Assembly (NCBI GenBank): GCA_965227255.1
Contig: CBDDFS010000002.1
Span: forward strand, 1,116,001-1,180,000
Reading direction: 5' to 3'
DNA from: CBDDFS01 sp965227255
GTDB lineage: Bacteria; Bacteroidota; Bacteroidia; Flavobacteriales_E; Vicingaceae
DNA: 64,000 nt
Shown here one piece after another: positions 36,638-45,415 of this stretch (its first letter is position 1; each line of letters opens with the position of its first letter). The translations under genes and the position numbers were made by a program. The notes beneath the pieces are model-generated. The model was not told the origin of the DNA, made no database searches, and saw only the letters and a list, made by a program, of their open reading frames with translations.

Positions 36638-37012
36638 TCAAGTGTCACTCATGTTTTTCAGAACCTTCATGTTAATCATCTCTCTAAGGCTCATATAAAA
36701 GAAAATACTGAGAATGACCAGTGCTAATCCCATTATCACATAGATGAGTGAGCCTTTAATAGATCGAGCTACAACTTCAGGTGAAATATTATTCATTTCG
36801 GCGATTTGATCAAAAGCTTTAATTCTTTCGATTATGCCAAGACTAATACCAACAAAAAATGAAATCAGGCCAGATAACCATACCGATGCCAATGATATTT
36901 TTTCAGGATGACTCGATTTTTTTATCTGTACATATTTGTAAATAACATTTCTTAGAATAATCAGTGCACCCAAACCCATGATAAGTCCATTGATGCTTAG
37001 AATCCATTTCAT
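36638..37012 (-). CDS. Small three-helix membrane protein, unknown function
   Basis: 124 residues with hydrophobic segments at about 5-22, 42-62 and 88-108. Between helices two and three is AEMNNISPEVVARSIKGSLIYVIMGLALVI, which recalls the ISPxxLAxGIxxAL pattern of MotA/TolQ/ExbB proteins, but the protein is far shorter than ExbB and lacks its N-terminal part. It may be a degenerate relative or an unrelated Bacteroidota membrane protein. No partner gene (ExbD, TonB) is adjacent. ATG start at 37012, 66 bases after ridA. Confidence 0.6.
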   Translation of the reverse strand: MKWILSINGLIMGLGALIILRNVIYKYVQIKKSSHPEKISLASVWLSGLISFFVGISLGIIERIKAFDQIAEMNNISPEVVARSIKGSLIYVIMGLALVILSIFFYMSLREMINMKVLKNMSDT

Positions 37013-37078
37013 ATTTCTATCAAAATTGAACTAATTAGTTTTGGGTTGAAGGTAGTGAAAGCTTTAAACTGCCATGTT

Positions 37079-37459
37079 TCAGCTAATTTCCGCAATAAGT
37101 GAAATTTCAACGTTCACATCTTTTGGGAGTCGTTTTACTTCAACTGTTTCACGAACAGGATATGGCCTTTCAAAATACGATCCATAAACTTCGTTGATCT
37201 GAGCAAAGTCATTCATATCTGCCAAAAAGATTGAACATTTGATCACATTGCTGAATTCAAGTCCGGCTTCTTCAAGAATGGCTCTTAAGTGTCTCATCAC
37301 AATATGAGTTTCCTCTTTAATATCCCCTTGGAAAACTTCACCCGTTTCAGGAATGATAGCCACCTGTCCGGCAGTGAAAAGCATGTTGTTGCTAATTATA
37401 CCTTGACTGTATGGCCCGATAGCTGCGGGTGCTTTTGAAGTAAAAATTTCTTTTTTCAT
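37079..37459 (-). CDS. ridA: RidA-family enamine/imine deaminase
   Basis: 126 residues from the Met of MKKEIFTSKAPAAIGPYSQG, the usual start; the longer frame runs back into lptD. Family pattern: AIGPYSQGIISNNMLFTAGQ, GDIKEETHIVMRHLRAILEEAG, and PYPVRETVEVKRLPKDVNVEI with the conserved Arg that binds the substrate carboxylate. RidA hydrolyses reactive 2-aminoacrylate and other enamines made by PLP enzymes. It starts one base after the lptD stop, so the two genes share a transcript although they are unrelated in function. Confidence 0.95.
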   Translation of the reverse strand: MKKEIFTSKAPAAIGPYSQGIISNNMLFTAGQVAIIPETGEVFQGDIKEETHIVMRHLRAILEEAGLEFSNVIKCSIFLADMNDFAQINEVYGSYFERPYPVRETVEVKRLPKDVNVEISLIAEIS

Positions 37460-37460
37460 G

Positions 37461-40124
37461 CTAGAATGATCTTTTATCGTATTTAAGGTCTTGAAGCACA
37501 TTGGCTCGTACTCCAATGTTGAATGTATAACTCTGTCTGTTGTCTCCAATCGGAGTCCAGTTCAACGTCATCTGCCAGCAATGAAGATTTCTTGTTATTC
37601 CAAGGTTGGCAAATGTTACCTGAACTTCCTGTGGATCGACATACATGTTGTAGGTGATCTTCCAGTTTCTGGTAAGACTCAGATCTCCATTCAACTGAAG
37701 GTTGGACGTAATTATGTCTTCAATAATATCATCATCAATTTTTTGATTGTATTGCATGTTAAACTGAACCCTCACATTCCAGGGAACATCCCAATCCACT
37801 TCAGTGTATTCTCTTCTCAATGAATTTGACCTGTCATCATATGATTCTTCCTGAAATTCGTCTTCATATTCGTCCTCGTCTTCCTGACCTTTTTTCTTCT
37901 TTTTGTCCTTGCCCTTTCCGCCTGTTAAATTGAAATTAAGACCAATATTTCCGTTGGTCATTCTGGCAAATCTTTTATTCACGTTCCAATCAAAATCAGA
38001 AGATCTATAGTAGTTTCCAGTGCTATCTGTTTTCAAAGCGTAGAGGTCAAGTTGTGATCCCAGAACAAGATTTACATACCTCGAAATACTGGAGTTACCA
38101 CTGATCGCTATGTTATCCCAATGCAGGGAGTCTTTTACCATGTCATAGCCTGTCCCAAACTTGAGGTTTTCCAGAAGTTTGATCTTTTTCTCTCCGTCCC
38201 CTGTGTCAGTTTTTGTTCTGACCTTCATTTCGAAATTATTCAGCAATGACATATTCACTTTTCCGGACTCATCGGTATCTGGTCTACCAAAAATTCCATT
38301 CCGATATAGTGAATATTCAACCTGCTTTGCCTCACTACCGCTGTAATCCGTATAAGCAGTCATTCCCTGTACATTTTCCGGTGTATAGGACAATCCAACA
38401 GATGGTGTCATGACATGACGAAAGGCTTTGATCTTTCCTTTCTTGAATTGCAGCATACCGTAAAGTTTCGTCGTGAAGTTGGCACTTGTCCTCCAGCTAT
38501 TTGCTCTGGAAAAGCCTTCAAGTGTTTGTTCCTGAACCGTATGATTAGTGTCGTTCGGATCCATGTAAAGCTGTGTCCTTTCCAAATACCACAATTCGCG
38601 ATAGTTGATGGATGGAGTAAAAGTCAAGTGTTTGAATACTTTAAAATTCACACTCAAGGGCACATTATGTTGCATGCCATTGCGGAAAGAATTTTGCAGG
38701 GTGTCAAAGTTTTCGCTACTTATTACAACACTATCTGTATTGATGTTCAGCTCATTCCGAATGTTGCCATTATAACTGATCCCGATGTTGTCGTACCATC
38801 TCGACTTCATCGTTTTTTTGGATTTGAACGGAAAGATCCTATTCATACTGATGTTGGCTTCCGGTAGGCTCAACGTCATGATGCCACTCTGGTTGTTCTG
38901 GGTTTGACGAGCATTCAGTGAGAAGTGGAGTTTGTTATTCAACATATCTTTTGAATAGCTGATCTTGGAGGTAAATGAACTTCTCAGGTAATCGTCATCA
39001 GGTGTGTTGATATCGTTTCGGAAAGCGGTTTGTGTACCCAGATTTACTGCCGCACTAAAATTTGAGTTAGGTCTTGATTTCGGATCTTGTTTGTGCATCC
39101 ATTCCACCCAATAGTCCTTCAGTACTTCATAGTCCGGATCTTCCGGTATGACTCCATTTACAGTATTTTTGTGCCGGAATTTTAAATGACCGCTTCTTTT
39201 GTATCGTTTTCTATAATTGAAGCTGGGTCGTATGGCATAGGATCCCTTTGAATATATATCCGTTTCAATTTCCAGATCGGCCTTTTCGCTCAAATAGAAA
39301 TAATACCCACCGTTGATGAGGTAGAAGCCATCTCTAGCTGATTCACCTGGCATGGGGACCAGAACACCCGACTTTCCACCACTTCTGTTCGGGAAAATGC
39401 CAAAAGGAACCAGGGCTGGTGTATTGACGTCTTCAATAATGAGGTTGGCAGGTTTTACAATGATCTTGTCGTTGGGAATAACCTTCATTTGTTTGGCCCA
39501 GATCGAGAAATGCGGGTGGTCATGCTCACAGGTAGTATACAGGCCATTTTGAATATAAACTACATCATCCCCCGTTTTCTTTACATCTTCTCCATGAACA
39601 TAACCTTCACCGTCCTGCGTTATGACCTCATCGATCTTACCTTTTCCTGTTTTGAAGTTATAGGTCATCTTCTGGCTTCGATATTCCTGCCCACTTTCCT
39701 TGAAGACAGGTGATCCAACGACATTTCCATTACTGTCGGGCACTCCAACAGCATAAACGATATCGGAATCCATTCTAAGCTCGATGTACTCCGCTTTTAA
39801 TTCAATGTCTTCATAGGTCACAATGGCATCTCCGTAAAGGAATACTTTCTGCTCTGTGAAGTTGTATTTGATTGTATCTCTGGCCTTGTAGATGATCTTT
39901 GACTCGATGGCATCTTCCGAAATCTCTGAATTTGAAGTAGAATCAGCTTTTTTCGTGCTGTCAGAGGGGAGTTTATCAACAGAATCGGCTGAATTTGAAG
40001 GAATGGCGAAAATAATGGAATCCTTGGCCGACTGCGCCGTATCGATTTGAGCGGTAAGGTTGAACGAAAAAGTTATCAACGAAACCAGTGCAATAAAAAG
40101 CGAAAAGGCCTGTTTTGATTGCAA
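37461..40124 (-). CDS. lptD: LptD-like outer-membrane LPS assembly protein
   Basis: 887 residues, TTG start (no ATG before the signal peptide QSKQAFSLFIALVSLITFSFNLTAQ). After a Ser/Asp-rich stretch, residues about 75-215 form an OstA/LptA-like beta-jellyroll (FTEQKVFLYGDAIVTYEDIELKAEYIEL, KMTYNFKTGKGKIDEVITQDGEGYVHG). The rest is a large beta barrel with many alternating strands; VLVPMPGESARDGFYLINGGYYFYLSEKADLEIETDIYSKGSY matches the start of the LptD barrel. A Lys/Glu/Asp-rich loop lies near 745-785. It inserts lipopolysaccharide in the outer leaflet. Few Cys are present, so the disulfide control known in E. coli LptD is absent, as expected in this phylum. Confidence 0.88.
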   Translation of the reverse strand: MQSKQAFSLFIALVSLITFSFNLTAQIDTAQSAKDSIIFAIPSNSADSVDKLPSDSTKKADSTSNSEISEDAIESKIIYKARDTIKYNFTEQKVFLYGDAIVTYEDIELKAEYIELRMDSDIVYAVGVPDSNGNVVGSPVFKESGQEYRSQKMTYNFKTGKGKIDEVITQDGEGYVHGEDVKKTGDDVVYIQNGLYTTCEHDHPHFSIWAKQMKVIPNDKIIVKPANLIIEDVNTPALVPFGIFPNRSGGKSGVLVPMPGESARDGFYLINGGYYFYLSEKADLEIETDIYSKGSYAIRPSFNYRKRYKRSGHLKFRHKNTVNGVIPEDPDYEVLKDYWVEWMHKQDPKSRPNSNFSAAVNLGTQTAFRNDINTPDDDYLRSSFTSKISYSKDMLNNKLHFSLNARQTQNNQSGIMTLSLPEANISMNRIFPFKSKKTMKSRWYDNIGISYNGNIRNELNINTDSVVISSENFDTLQNSFRNGMQHNVPLSVNFKVFKHLTFTPSINYRELWYLERTQLYMDPNDTNHTVQEQTLEGFSRANSWRTSANFTTKLYGMLQFKKGKIKAFRHVMTPSVGLSYTPENVQGMTAYTDYSGSEAKQVEYSLYRNGIFGRPDTDESGKVNMSLLNNFEMKVRTKTDTGDGEKKIKLLENLKFGTGYDMVKDSLHWDNIAISGNSSISRYVNLVLGSQLDLYALKTDSTGNYYRSSDFDWNVNKRFARMTNGNIGLNFNLTGGKGKDKKKKKGQEDEDEYEDEFQEESYDDRSNSLRREYTEVDWDVPWNVRVQFNMQYNQKIDDDIIEDIITSNLQLNGDLSLTRNWKITYNMYVDPQEVQVTFANLGITRNLHCWQMTLNWTPIGDNRQSYTFNIGVRANVLQDLKYDKRSF

Positions 40125-40143
40125 TGTATTAATACTATTTTTG
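40114..40143 (+). promoter_or_regulatory. Promoter of the amidase/MCE operon
   Basis: TTTG (40114-40117), 18 bases, TATTTTTG (40136-40143): both elements match the Bacteroidota consensus with good spacing. The predicted start site is near 40150. It lies in the 80-base divergent gap between lptD and the amidase gene; the -33 element falls inside the first lptD codons. Confidence 0.55.
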
Positions 40144-40169
40144 CTTTATACCGCCGGTTGTGAACGAGC

Positions 40170-40177
40170 CAAAACTA
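40170..40177 (-). promoter_or_regulatory. Candidate -7 element for lptD-ridA
   Basis: Minus-strand TAGTTTTG, an exact TAnnTTTG match 45 bases before the TTG start of lptD. No -33 TTTG is seen. The two divergent promoters interlock within about 65 bases. Confidence 0.42.
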
Positions 40178-40204
40178 AGCAATAATATCCGTATTAGTGA
40201 TTTG

Positions 40205-41326
40205 ATGAAGTTGTCGACGGTCATATTTTTCCTCACTTTTTTCACAATATCTTCTGTCTCTTTTGCTCAGGAAATTAACGAGAATCTTGCCGTTAAAGTT
40301 GTGGTAATCGACGCCGGGCACGGCGGAAAGGACGGAGGTACGGTTGGCACCAAGGCTCTTGAAAAAGACATCGCACTTAACATTGCCTTGAAAACGGGAA
40401 AGTATATAGAAGAAAACATAAAAGATGTTAAAGTTATCTACACCCGCAAAACGGATGTCTTTATAGAACTTCACGAAAGGGCAAAAATTGCCAACAGAGC
40501 CAAGGCTGATCTTTTCATTAGTATACATGTGGATGGATTTACGAACCCCAGACCTATTGGAACAAGCACCTATGTCATGGGTTTGGCAAAAACCGATGCG
40601 AACATGCGCGCTGCCATGCGGGAAAACGAATCAATCCTTCTGGAGGACAATTACCAGGAAAAGTATGATAACTTCGACCCTAATTCACCCGAAGATTATA
40701 TCATGTTATCACTTCAAACCAGCGCTTTTCTTAACCAGAGTCTCGAATTGGCCTCGCGAGTTCAGGATCAGTTCAGGGAAAGAGTTGGACGGGTGGACCG
40801 CGGTGTGAAACAGGCTCCTTTTCTTGTGCTTCATCAAACGACTATGCCTAGTGTTCTGGTTGAAACGGGATTCATTTCGCATCCTGATGAGCAAAATTTC
40901 CTGGCCTCTGAATTGGGACAGGATTATATGGCTTCCGCTATTTACAGAGCGTTTAAAGATTATAAACTGAGCATCGAAGAAAAACTCATGTCTTCATTTC
41001 AGATGGCTGATCAGATAAAGAAAGAGCAGGAGAAAGGCAAAGCAAAAGGAATAGAAGGACTCGTCTTTAAAGTGCAGTTGGCCACGTCTGCAACCAAAAT
41101 AGATCTGGTGCCACAGAATTTTAAAGGCTTGAAAGAAGTGGAAGTATACGAAGCAGGAGGCTTGTATCGATATACTTATGGCAATATTGCCACTATGGAT
41201 GAAGCCAGAAAGGAACAGGAAAAAGTTAAAGAAGCGGGTTACAAAGACGCATTTATTGTGGCCTTCCTCAATGGTAATCGCATCTCTGTGGGAGAAGCAA
41301 ATAAATTATTGAACGAGGCACTATGA
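40205..41326 (+). CDS. N-acetylmuramoyl-L-alanine amidase with SPOR-like domain
   Basis: 373 residues from ATG at 40205 (MKLSTVIFFLTFFTISSVSFAQ signal peptide); a GTG at 40160 is possible but gives a poorer signal. Amidase_3 domain with zinc ligands His in VVIDAGHGGKDGG, Glu in DVFIELHERAKIAN, His in LFISIHVDGF and catalytic Glu in VLVETGFISHPDEQ. After about residue 270 comes a SPOR-like domain (FKVQLATSATKI, YRYTYGNIATMDEARKEQEKV, DAFIVAFLNGNRISVGEA), akin to those in the proteins at 20496-24063. It splits septal peptidoglycan during division or remodelling. First gene of a five-gene operon. Confidence 0.93.
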   Translation: MKLSTVIFFLTFFTISSVSFAQEINENLAVKVVVIDAGHGGKDGGTVGTKALEKDIALNIALKTGKYIEENIKDVKVIYTRKTDVFIELHERAKIANRAKADLFISIHVDGFTNPRPIGTSTYVMGLAKTDANMRAAMRENESILLEDNYQEKYDNFDPNSPEDYIMLSLQTSAFLNQSLELASRVQDQFRERVGRVDRGVKQAPFLVLHQTTMPSVLVETGFISHPDEQNFLASELGQDYMASAIYRAFKDYKLSIEEKLMSSFQMADQIKKEQEKGKAKGIEGLVFKVQLATSATKIDLVPQNFKGLKEVEVYEAGGLYRYTYGNIATMDEARKEQEKVKEAGYKDAFIVAFLNGNRISVGEANKLLNEAL

Positions 41327-42363
41327 AGATGAGGAAGGAAGTGTGGACAGGCCTTGTGATTGCCGTGAGTTTGGGAGTTTTATACTGGGGTCTCAACTTT
41401 CTGAAGGGAATAGACATATTCAATAAAGAAACGCACTACTATTCGGTTTACGATAAGATCGAAGGATTGCAGGTTACAAATCCGGTTCAGATCAATGGCT
41501 ACACCGTAGGTAATGTCAGGGAAGTGAATTTAATGCCCGACAATTCCGGAAGGATTGTAGTGAAAATGACAATCGTTGATCAAAATTTCAAATTGCCCCG
41601 GAACACAGTTGCCAAGATTGTGAGTCTAGACCTGCTTGGTTCAAAATCAATCAATTTGATTCTAGGATCGTCACCTGAGTATTATGAAGATGGAGATACC
41701 TTGTTATCCTCGGTGGAGGCATCTATACAGGAAGAGGTGAATAACCAGATACTGCCGTTGAAAGCCAAGGCAGAGGATCTCTTGTCATCTATGGACACAG
41801 CCATCCAGATAGTTCGGGCCATTTTGAATGAGGAAGCCAGGAAGAATTTGAAGTCGAGCTTTGAAAACTTCAACAAAGCTACTGCAACCTTCAACACAGT
41901 CACCATGAGGGTTGACACGATGATCTACGAGGAGAAAGCCAAGCTTTCAAGTATTATGACGAACTTTAATTCGATATCCTATAACCTCAGAAACAACAAT
42001 GAGAACATCACCATGATTCTTGATAACATTGCTTTTATCACAGATTCAATTGCAGCCTCGAATGTTACGCAGACAATCAACAATGCCAGCATAGCCTTCA
42101 GAGATGTGGCTGCTATTATGGAAAAAATAGAAAGGGGTGAAGGAACCATAGGCCAGCTGGTGAACAATGATTCATTGTATATTCATCTTGAGAATTCGGC
42201 CAGGGATCTTGATCGTCTGCTCATCGATGTGGAAGAACACCCGGGAAGGTATGTTCACGTATCCGTTTTCGGTGGAAAGGATAAAGAGACAAAAAGAAGG
42301 GAAAAGGAAAAGAAAAAGCAAGAGAAAGCCCAGCGTAAGGAGGATAGAAAAAATAAAGAATGA
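41323..42363 (+). CDS. MCE-domain (MlaD-like) lipid transport protein
   Basis: 346 residues. One N-terminal helix (about 8-25) anchors it in the inner membrane; the MCE domain (about 38-115) has VYDKIEGLQVTNPVQINGYTVGNVREV and LLGSKSINLILG. The remainder is helical and coiled-coil, ending in a Lys/Glu-rich basic tail. MlaD-like proteins form rings that carry phospholipids between membranes with an ABC transporter (MlaEF), which is not in the window. Its ATG overlaps the amidase stop by 4 bases (ATGA). Confidence 0.9.
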   Translation: MKMRKEVWTGLVIAVSLGVLYWGLNFLKGIDIFNKETHYYSVYDKIEGLQVTNPVQINGYTVGNVREVNLMPDNSGRIVVKMTIVDQNFKLPRNTVAKIVSLDLLGSKSINLILGSSPEYYEDGDTLLSSVEASIQEEVNNQILPLKAKAEDLLSSMDTAIQIVRAILNEEARKNLKSSFENFNKATATFNTVTMRVDTMIYEEKAKLSSIMTNFNSISYNLRNNNENITMILDNIAFITDSIAASNVTQTINNASIAFRDVAAIMEKIERGEGTIGQLVNNDSLYIHLENSARDLDRLLIDVEEHPGRYVHVSVFGGKDKETKRREKEKKKQEKAQRKEDRKNKE

Positions 42364-43658
42364 TCGGATCAATAGTATTCATTGTCTTATTGCTGACAAC
42401 TGCCGTCGTTTTTGGAATGAGGGTAAAGACCATTGCTTCCAATATCAGGCTGGGGAGAGAATTTGATCGCACTGATAACTCAGCTGAGAGATGGAAATTG
42501 ATGTTGAAAGTTGCCATTGGCCAATCGAAAATGGTGACTAGACCCATTGCAGGTTTGATGCACATATTTGTCTATGTGGGTTTTATCATAATCAACATTG
42601 AGGTTCTTGAGATCGTCATTGATGGTGTAACCGGTTCGCACAGAATATTTTTAGGCATGATGGGATCAGCCTACGCTTCCTTCATATCCCTTTTTGAAGT
42701 TTTGGCTGTACTTGTAATTCTCGCCTGTGTAGTTTTCCTGATCAGAAGAAATGTGATGAAACTGAAGCGTTTCTGGAGTAAGGAAATGACTTCCTGGCCG
42801 AGATCTGATGCCAATATAATTCTGATTACTGAGATCCTTTTGATGTGTGCCTTTCTTTCTATGGATGCAGCTGACCAGGTTCTGCAATCAATGGGAAATG
42901 AGCACTATTCGGAAACCGGAACATTCGTTGTAAGTGCCTCTTTGATGCCAATCTTTAACGGAATGTCGGCTTCATCTCTTATCATGATCGAAAGATTTAC
43001 TTGGTGGTTTCATATTGTCGGTATACTCGCTTTCTTAATATACATTCCCTATTCGAAGCATTTCCATATTTTCCTTGCTTTCCCTAATGTTTATTACTCA
43101 AATCTGGAGCCCAAGGGAAAAATGAATTACCTCGAATCTGTAAAGAAAGAAGTGGAACTCATGATGGATCCCAATGCTGATCCATATGCTGCTCCGGCCG
43201 ATGGAGATGCTCAACCTCAGAGATTTGGTGCCAAAGATGTGATTGACCTCACTCGCAAGCAACTATTGGATGCATATACCTGTACAGAATGTGGAAGATG
43301 TACATCAAGTTGTCCGGCCAATCAGACGGGTAAGATGTTATCACCAAGAAAGATCATGATGGATACTCGTGATCGTCTGGAGGAATTTGGACAAAAGAAA
43401 AATGAAGAGAATACACTTCTGCACAATTACATAACTGAAGAAGAAATTTGGGCCTGTACAACTTGTAACGCTTGCACGGAAGCTTGCCCTGTAAATATTG
43501 ATCCTCTCTCCATCATCGTTGATCTCCGAAGATTCCTGGTCATGGAAGAATCAAAAATGCCATCAGAACTGATGACGATGTCAAGTAATATTGAAAACAA
43601 TGGGGCGCCCTGGCAATTCGCTGCGGCCGACCGAGGAAATTGGGTAAATGAAGGATAA
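42360..43658 (+). CDS. Membrane-bound 4Fe-4S dicluster oxidoreductase subunit
   Basis: 432 residues. Five or so hydrophobic segments in the first 245 residues, then two cluster motifs of the HdrC/GlpC type: CTECGRCTSSCPANQTGKMLSPR (about 304) and CTTCNACTEACPVNIDP (about 365). The layout resembles Fe-S proteins that receive electrons from a CCG-domain partner and pass them to a membrane quinone. The partner is the CCG protein at 44077-44856. Starts with an ATGA overlap on the MCE stop and overlaps the next gene by 11 bases. Substrate unknown. Confidence 0.88.
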   Translation: MIGSIVFIVLLLTTAVVFGMRVKTIASNIRLGREFDRTDNSAERWKLMLKVAIGQSKMVTRPIAGLMHIFVYVGFIIINIEVLEIVIDGVTGSHRIFLGMMGSAYASFISLFEVLAVLVILACVVFLIRRNVMKLKRFWSKEMTSWPRSDANIILITEILLMCAFLSMDAADQVLQSMGNEHYSETGTFVVSASLMPIFNGMSASSLIMIERFTWWFHIVGILAFLIYIPYSKHFHIFLAFPNVYYSNLEPKGKMNYLESVKKEVELMMDPNADPYAAPADGDAQPQRFGAKDVIDLTRKQLLDAYTCTECGRCTSSCPANQTGKMLSPRKIMMDTRDRLEEFGQKKNEENTLLHNYITEEEIWACTTCNACTEACPVNIDPLSIIVDLRRFLVMEESKMPSELMTMSSNIENNGAPWQFAAADRGNWVNEG

Positions 43659-44076
43659 TCTCGAAATAGCTAAGAAAGACGGCAAGACGATAAGTCCGGT
43701 ATTAAAACCGGGACTAAAGAATTTTATGATAGATATTGATGGAACCATCTGTGAGGATATTCCCAATGAAGAACCGGAAAGGATGTTGACGGCGGAAGTA
43801 TACCCTGATGCCTTGGAAATGGTTAATAAATGGTATGATGAAGGACATATCATTACCTTCTTTACTTCAAGGCTCGAAGAACACAGAGAATATACGGAGA
43901 GGTGGTTGAAAGAGCACAATTTCAAATATCACGGCATTCTTTTTGGCAAACCGAGAGGAGGAAATTATCACTGGATAGATAATCATATTGTCAGGGCCAC
44001 CAGGTTTGAAGGAGCCTTCACCGACTTGGTTAAGAAGCCTTCTGAGATTGAAGTTTTTGAAAAACCGAATAAATAG
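43648..44076 (+). CDS. Small HAD-superfamily phosphatase-like protein
   Basis: 142 residues, a minimal HAD core without a clear cap. Motif I is FMIDIDGTICED (nucleophile Asp about 29 and Asp about 31), motif II ITFFTSR (Thr/Ser, about 71), motif III probably the Lys of FGKPRGGN, motif IV the WIDNHIV region near 112. Relatives are often labelled phosphoheptose isomerase, but the sequence shows HAD motifs and no SIS domain. It lies between the two halves of the Fe-S complex and overlaps the first by 11 bases, with the second starting on the next base, so all three are co-expressed. Confidence 0.8.
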   Translation: MKDNLEIAKKDGKTISPVLKPGLKNFMIDIDGTICEDIPNEEPERMLTAEVYPDALEMVNKWYDEGHIITFFTSRLEEHREYTERWLKEHNFKYHGILFGKPRGGNYHWIDNHIVRATRFEGAFTDLVKKPSEIEVFEKPNK

Positions 44077-44856
44077 ATGCAAGTAAAGACAGTAGCTGAA
44101 GTTAAGGCCGCCGGACAGGATATTGATATTCTGTTCTGGGTTGGTTGTGCCGGAAGTTACGATGATCGTGCAAAAAGAATTACGACCTCATTTGCCAAGA
44201 TTCTGGATCATTTGGGAATGAATTGGGCTATTTTGGGTTCTGAAGAAAGTTGCACAGGAGATCCTGCCAAAAGGGCCGGCAATGAATTCCTTTTTCAGAT
44301 GCAGGCCATGCAGAATATTCAAGTTCTGAATGAATACGGAATAAAGAAGATCGTTACAGCCTGTCCTCATTGCTTCAACATCATCAAAAATGAATATCCT
44401 GATCTTGGTGGTCAGTATGAAGTCCTGCATCACTCACAGCTATTATCTGACATGCTTCGTCAGGGAAAATTGAAGATGAAGAAAGATGCATTGGCCGGGA
44501 AAAAAGTTACCTATCATGATCCATGTTACCTGGGCAGAGGCAATGAAGTTTTTGATGCCCCAAGGGAATTGATTGAATCACTCACTGACGACTTGACTGA
44601 AATGAAGCGCAACCGAAGAAATGGCCTTTGCTGTGGTGCGGGTGGTGCTCAAATGTTTAAAGAAGCTGAGAAGGGTGAGAAAGAAGTCAACATTGAGCGA
44701 ATGGATGATGTGAAAGAAGTCAAACCGGATGTGGTTGCAGCCGCATGTCCTTTCTGCATGACTATGATGACAGATGGGGTGAAGCTCACTGAACAGAATG
44801 CTGAAGTTCTGGACCTGGCAGAGTTGGTGGCCAAGGCTTCGGGGTTGGATTCCTGA
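44077..44856 (+). CDS. CCG-domain Fe-S oxidoreductase subunit (HdrB/LutA-like)
   Basis: 259 residues with two CCG-type motifs: first half VGCAGSYDDRAKR and CTGDPAKRAGNEFLFQ followed by ACPHCFNIIKNEY (about 92), second half HDPCYLGRGNEVFDAPRELI (about 148) and NGLCCGAGGAQMF (about 184), then AACPFCMTMM. Proteins with these motifs bind a special 4Fe-4S cluster and act in heterodisulfide, lactate, glycolate or other oxidations. It is the soluble partner of the membrane Fe-S protein two genes upstream. The last codons and the stop lie inside a GATTCCT heptamer array. Confidence 0.9.
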   Translation: MQVKTVAEVKAAGQDIDILFWVGCAGSYDDRAKRITTSFAKILDHLGMNWAILGSEESCTGDPAKRAGNEFLFQMQAMQNIQVLNEYGIKKIVTACPHCFNIIKNEYPDLGGQYEVLHHSQLLSDMLRQGKLKMKKDALAGKKVTYHDPCYLGRGNEVFDAPRELIESLTDDLTEMKRNRRNGLCCGAGGAQMFKEAEKGEKEVNIERMDDVKEVKPDVVAAACPFCMTMMTDGVKLTEQNAEVLDLAELVAKASGLDS

Positions 44857-44882
44857 TTCCTGATTCCAGATTCCTGATTCCA
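44848..44882. repeat. Five GATTCCT/A heptamers across the Fe-S gene stop
   Basis: GATTCCT, GATTCCT, GATTCCA, GATTCCT and GATTCCA occur in exact tandem; the stop TGA of the CCG-domain gene is at 44854-44856, inside the first two units. The block is followed at 44890-44914 by TTGTTCTA and a GCGCGAAAG segment shared with the gap at 20423. The rest of the 88-base gap holds no gene. Confidence 0.85.
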
Positions 44883-44944
44883 GAATTCTTTGTTCTAGCG
44901 TCTAAGCGCGAAAGATTTAATCTTAATTTTCCAAAAAATTCATC

Positions 44945-45415
44945 ATGCAAATAGCCGAGACCGATACCAGCCTGATTCGAGTTTGGATCTATAGATCCAT
45001 TAAAAAATTGTCTCAGGAAGAAGAAAATGACATTGCCAGACTGGCCGGTGACTTCATCTCTCAATGGGCAGCACATGGTAAAAAACTGGCCGCTGATTTC
45101 GACATATTATACGGTCATTATCTTGTGTTTTATGTTGATCAGAATTGGGCTCAGGCCACAGGTTGTTCCATTGATTCTTCAGTTGCACTGATACGCCAGA
45201 TTGAAGAAAAGTATCAACTGGGATTGCTCGATCGAATGAAGATCGGTTTCTTGAAAAATGATGAAGTTGTTTTCCATGATTTTTCAGAACTCTCAAAGCT
45301 TCATGAAGAAGGGGTGATAAAGGATGATGATAAGGTTATTGATGCCCTCGTTCAGAATAAAAAGGAATTTGATGAATCATTCCTGACTCCTTTTAGTCGA
45401 AGCAGATATAAATAA
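44945..45415 (+). CDS. Conserved protein of unknown function
   Basis: 156 residues, soluble, with no signal peptide. Recognisable blocks are VWIYRSIKKLSQEEENDI, FISQWAAHGKKLAADFDILYGHYLVFYVDQNW, ATGCSIDSSVALIRQIEEKY and LDRMKIGFLKNDEV. This protein is widespread in Bacteroidota and often carries the label ABC transporter ATPase, but there is no Walker A or B motif, so I do not use that name. It follows the Fe-S operon after the repeat gap and may be co-transcribed. The ATG at 44945 gives the usual N-terminus. Confidence 0.7.
   Translation: MQIAETDTSLIRVWIYRSIKKLSQEEENDIARLAGDFISQWAAHGKKLAADFDILYGHYLVFYVDQNWAQATGCSIDSSVALIRQIEEKYQLGLLDRMKIGFLKNDEVVFHDFSELSKLHEEGVIKDDDKVIDALVQNKKEFDESFLTPFSRSRYK

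Noticed and set aside
43648..44076. Common label phosphoheptose isomerase for this protein
   Set aside because: The sequence has HAD motifs (DIDGT and FFTSR) and no SIS domain.
44848..44882. CRISPR-like array
   Set aside because: Units are 7 bases with no spacers and no cas genes nearby.
44786..45076. 96-residue minus-strand frame with SGIRN repeats
   Set aside because: The repeated residues are only the translation of the GATTCC heptamers; the rest is antisense to real genes.
44945..45415. Common label ABC transporter ATPase for this protein
   Set aside because: No Walker A, Walker B or signature motif is visible, so the label appears to be a carried-over error.
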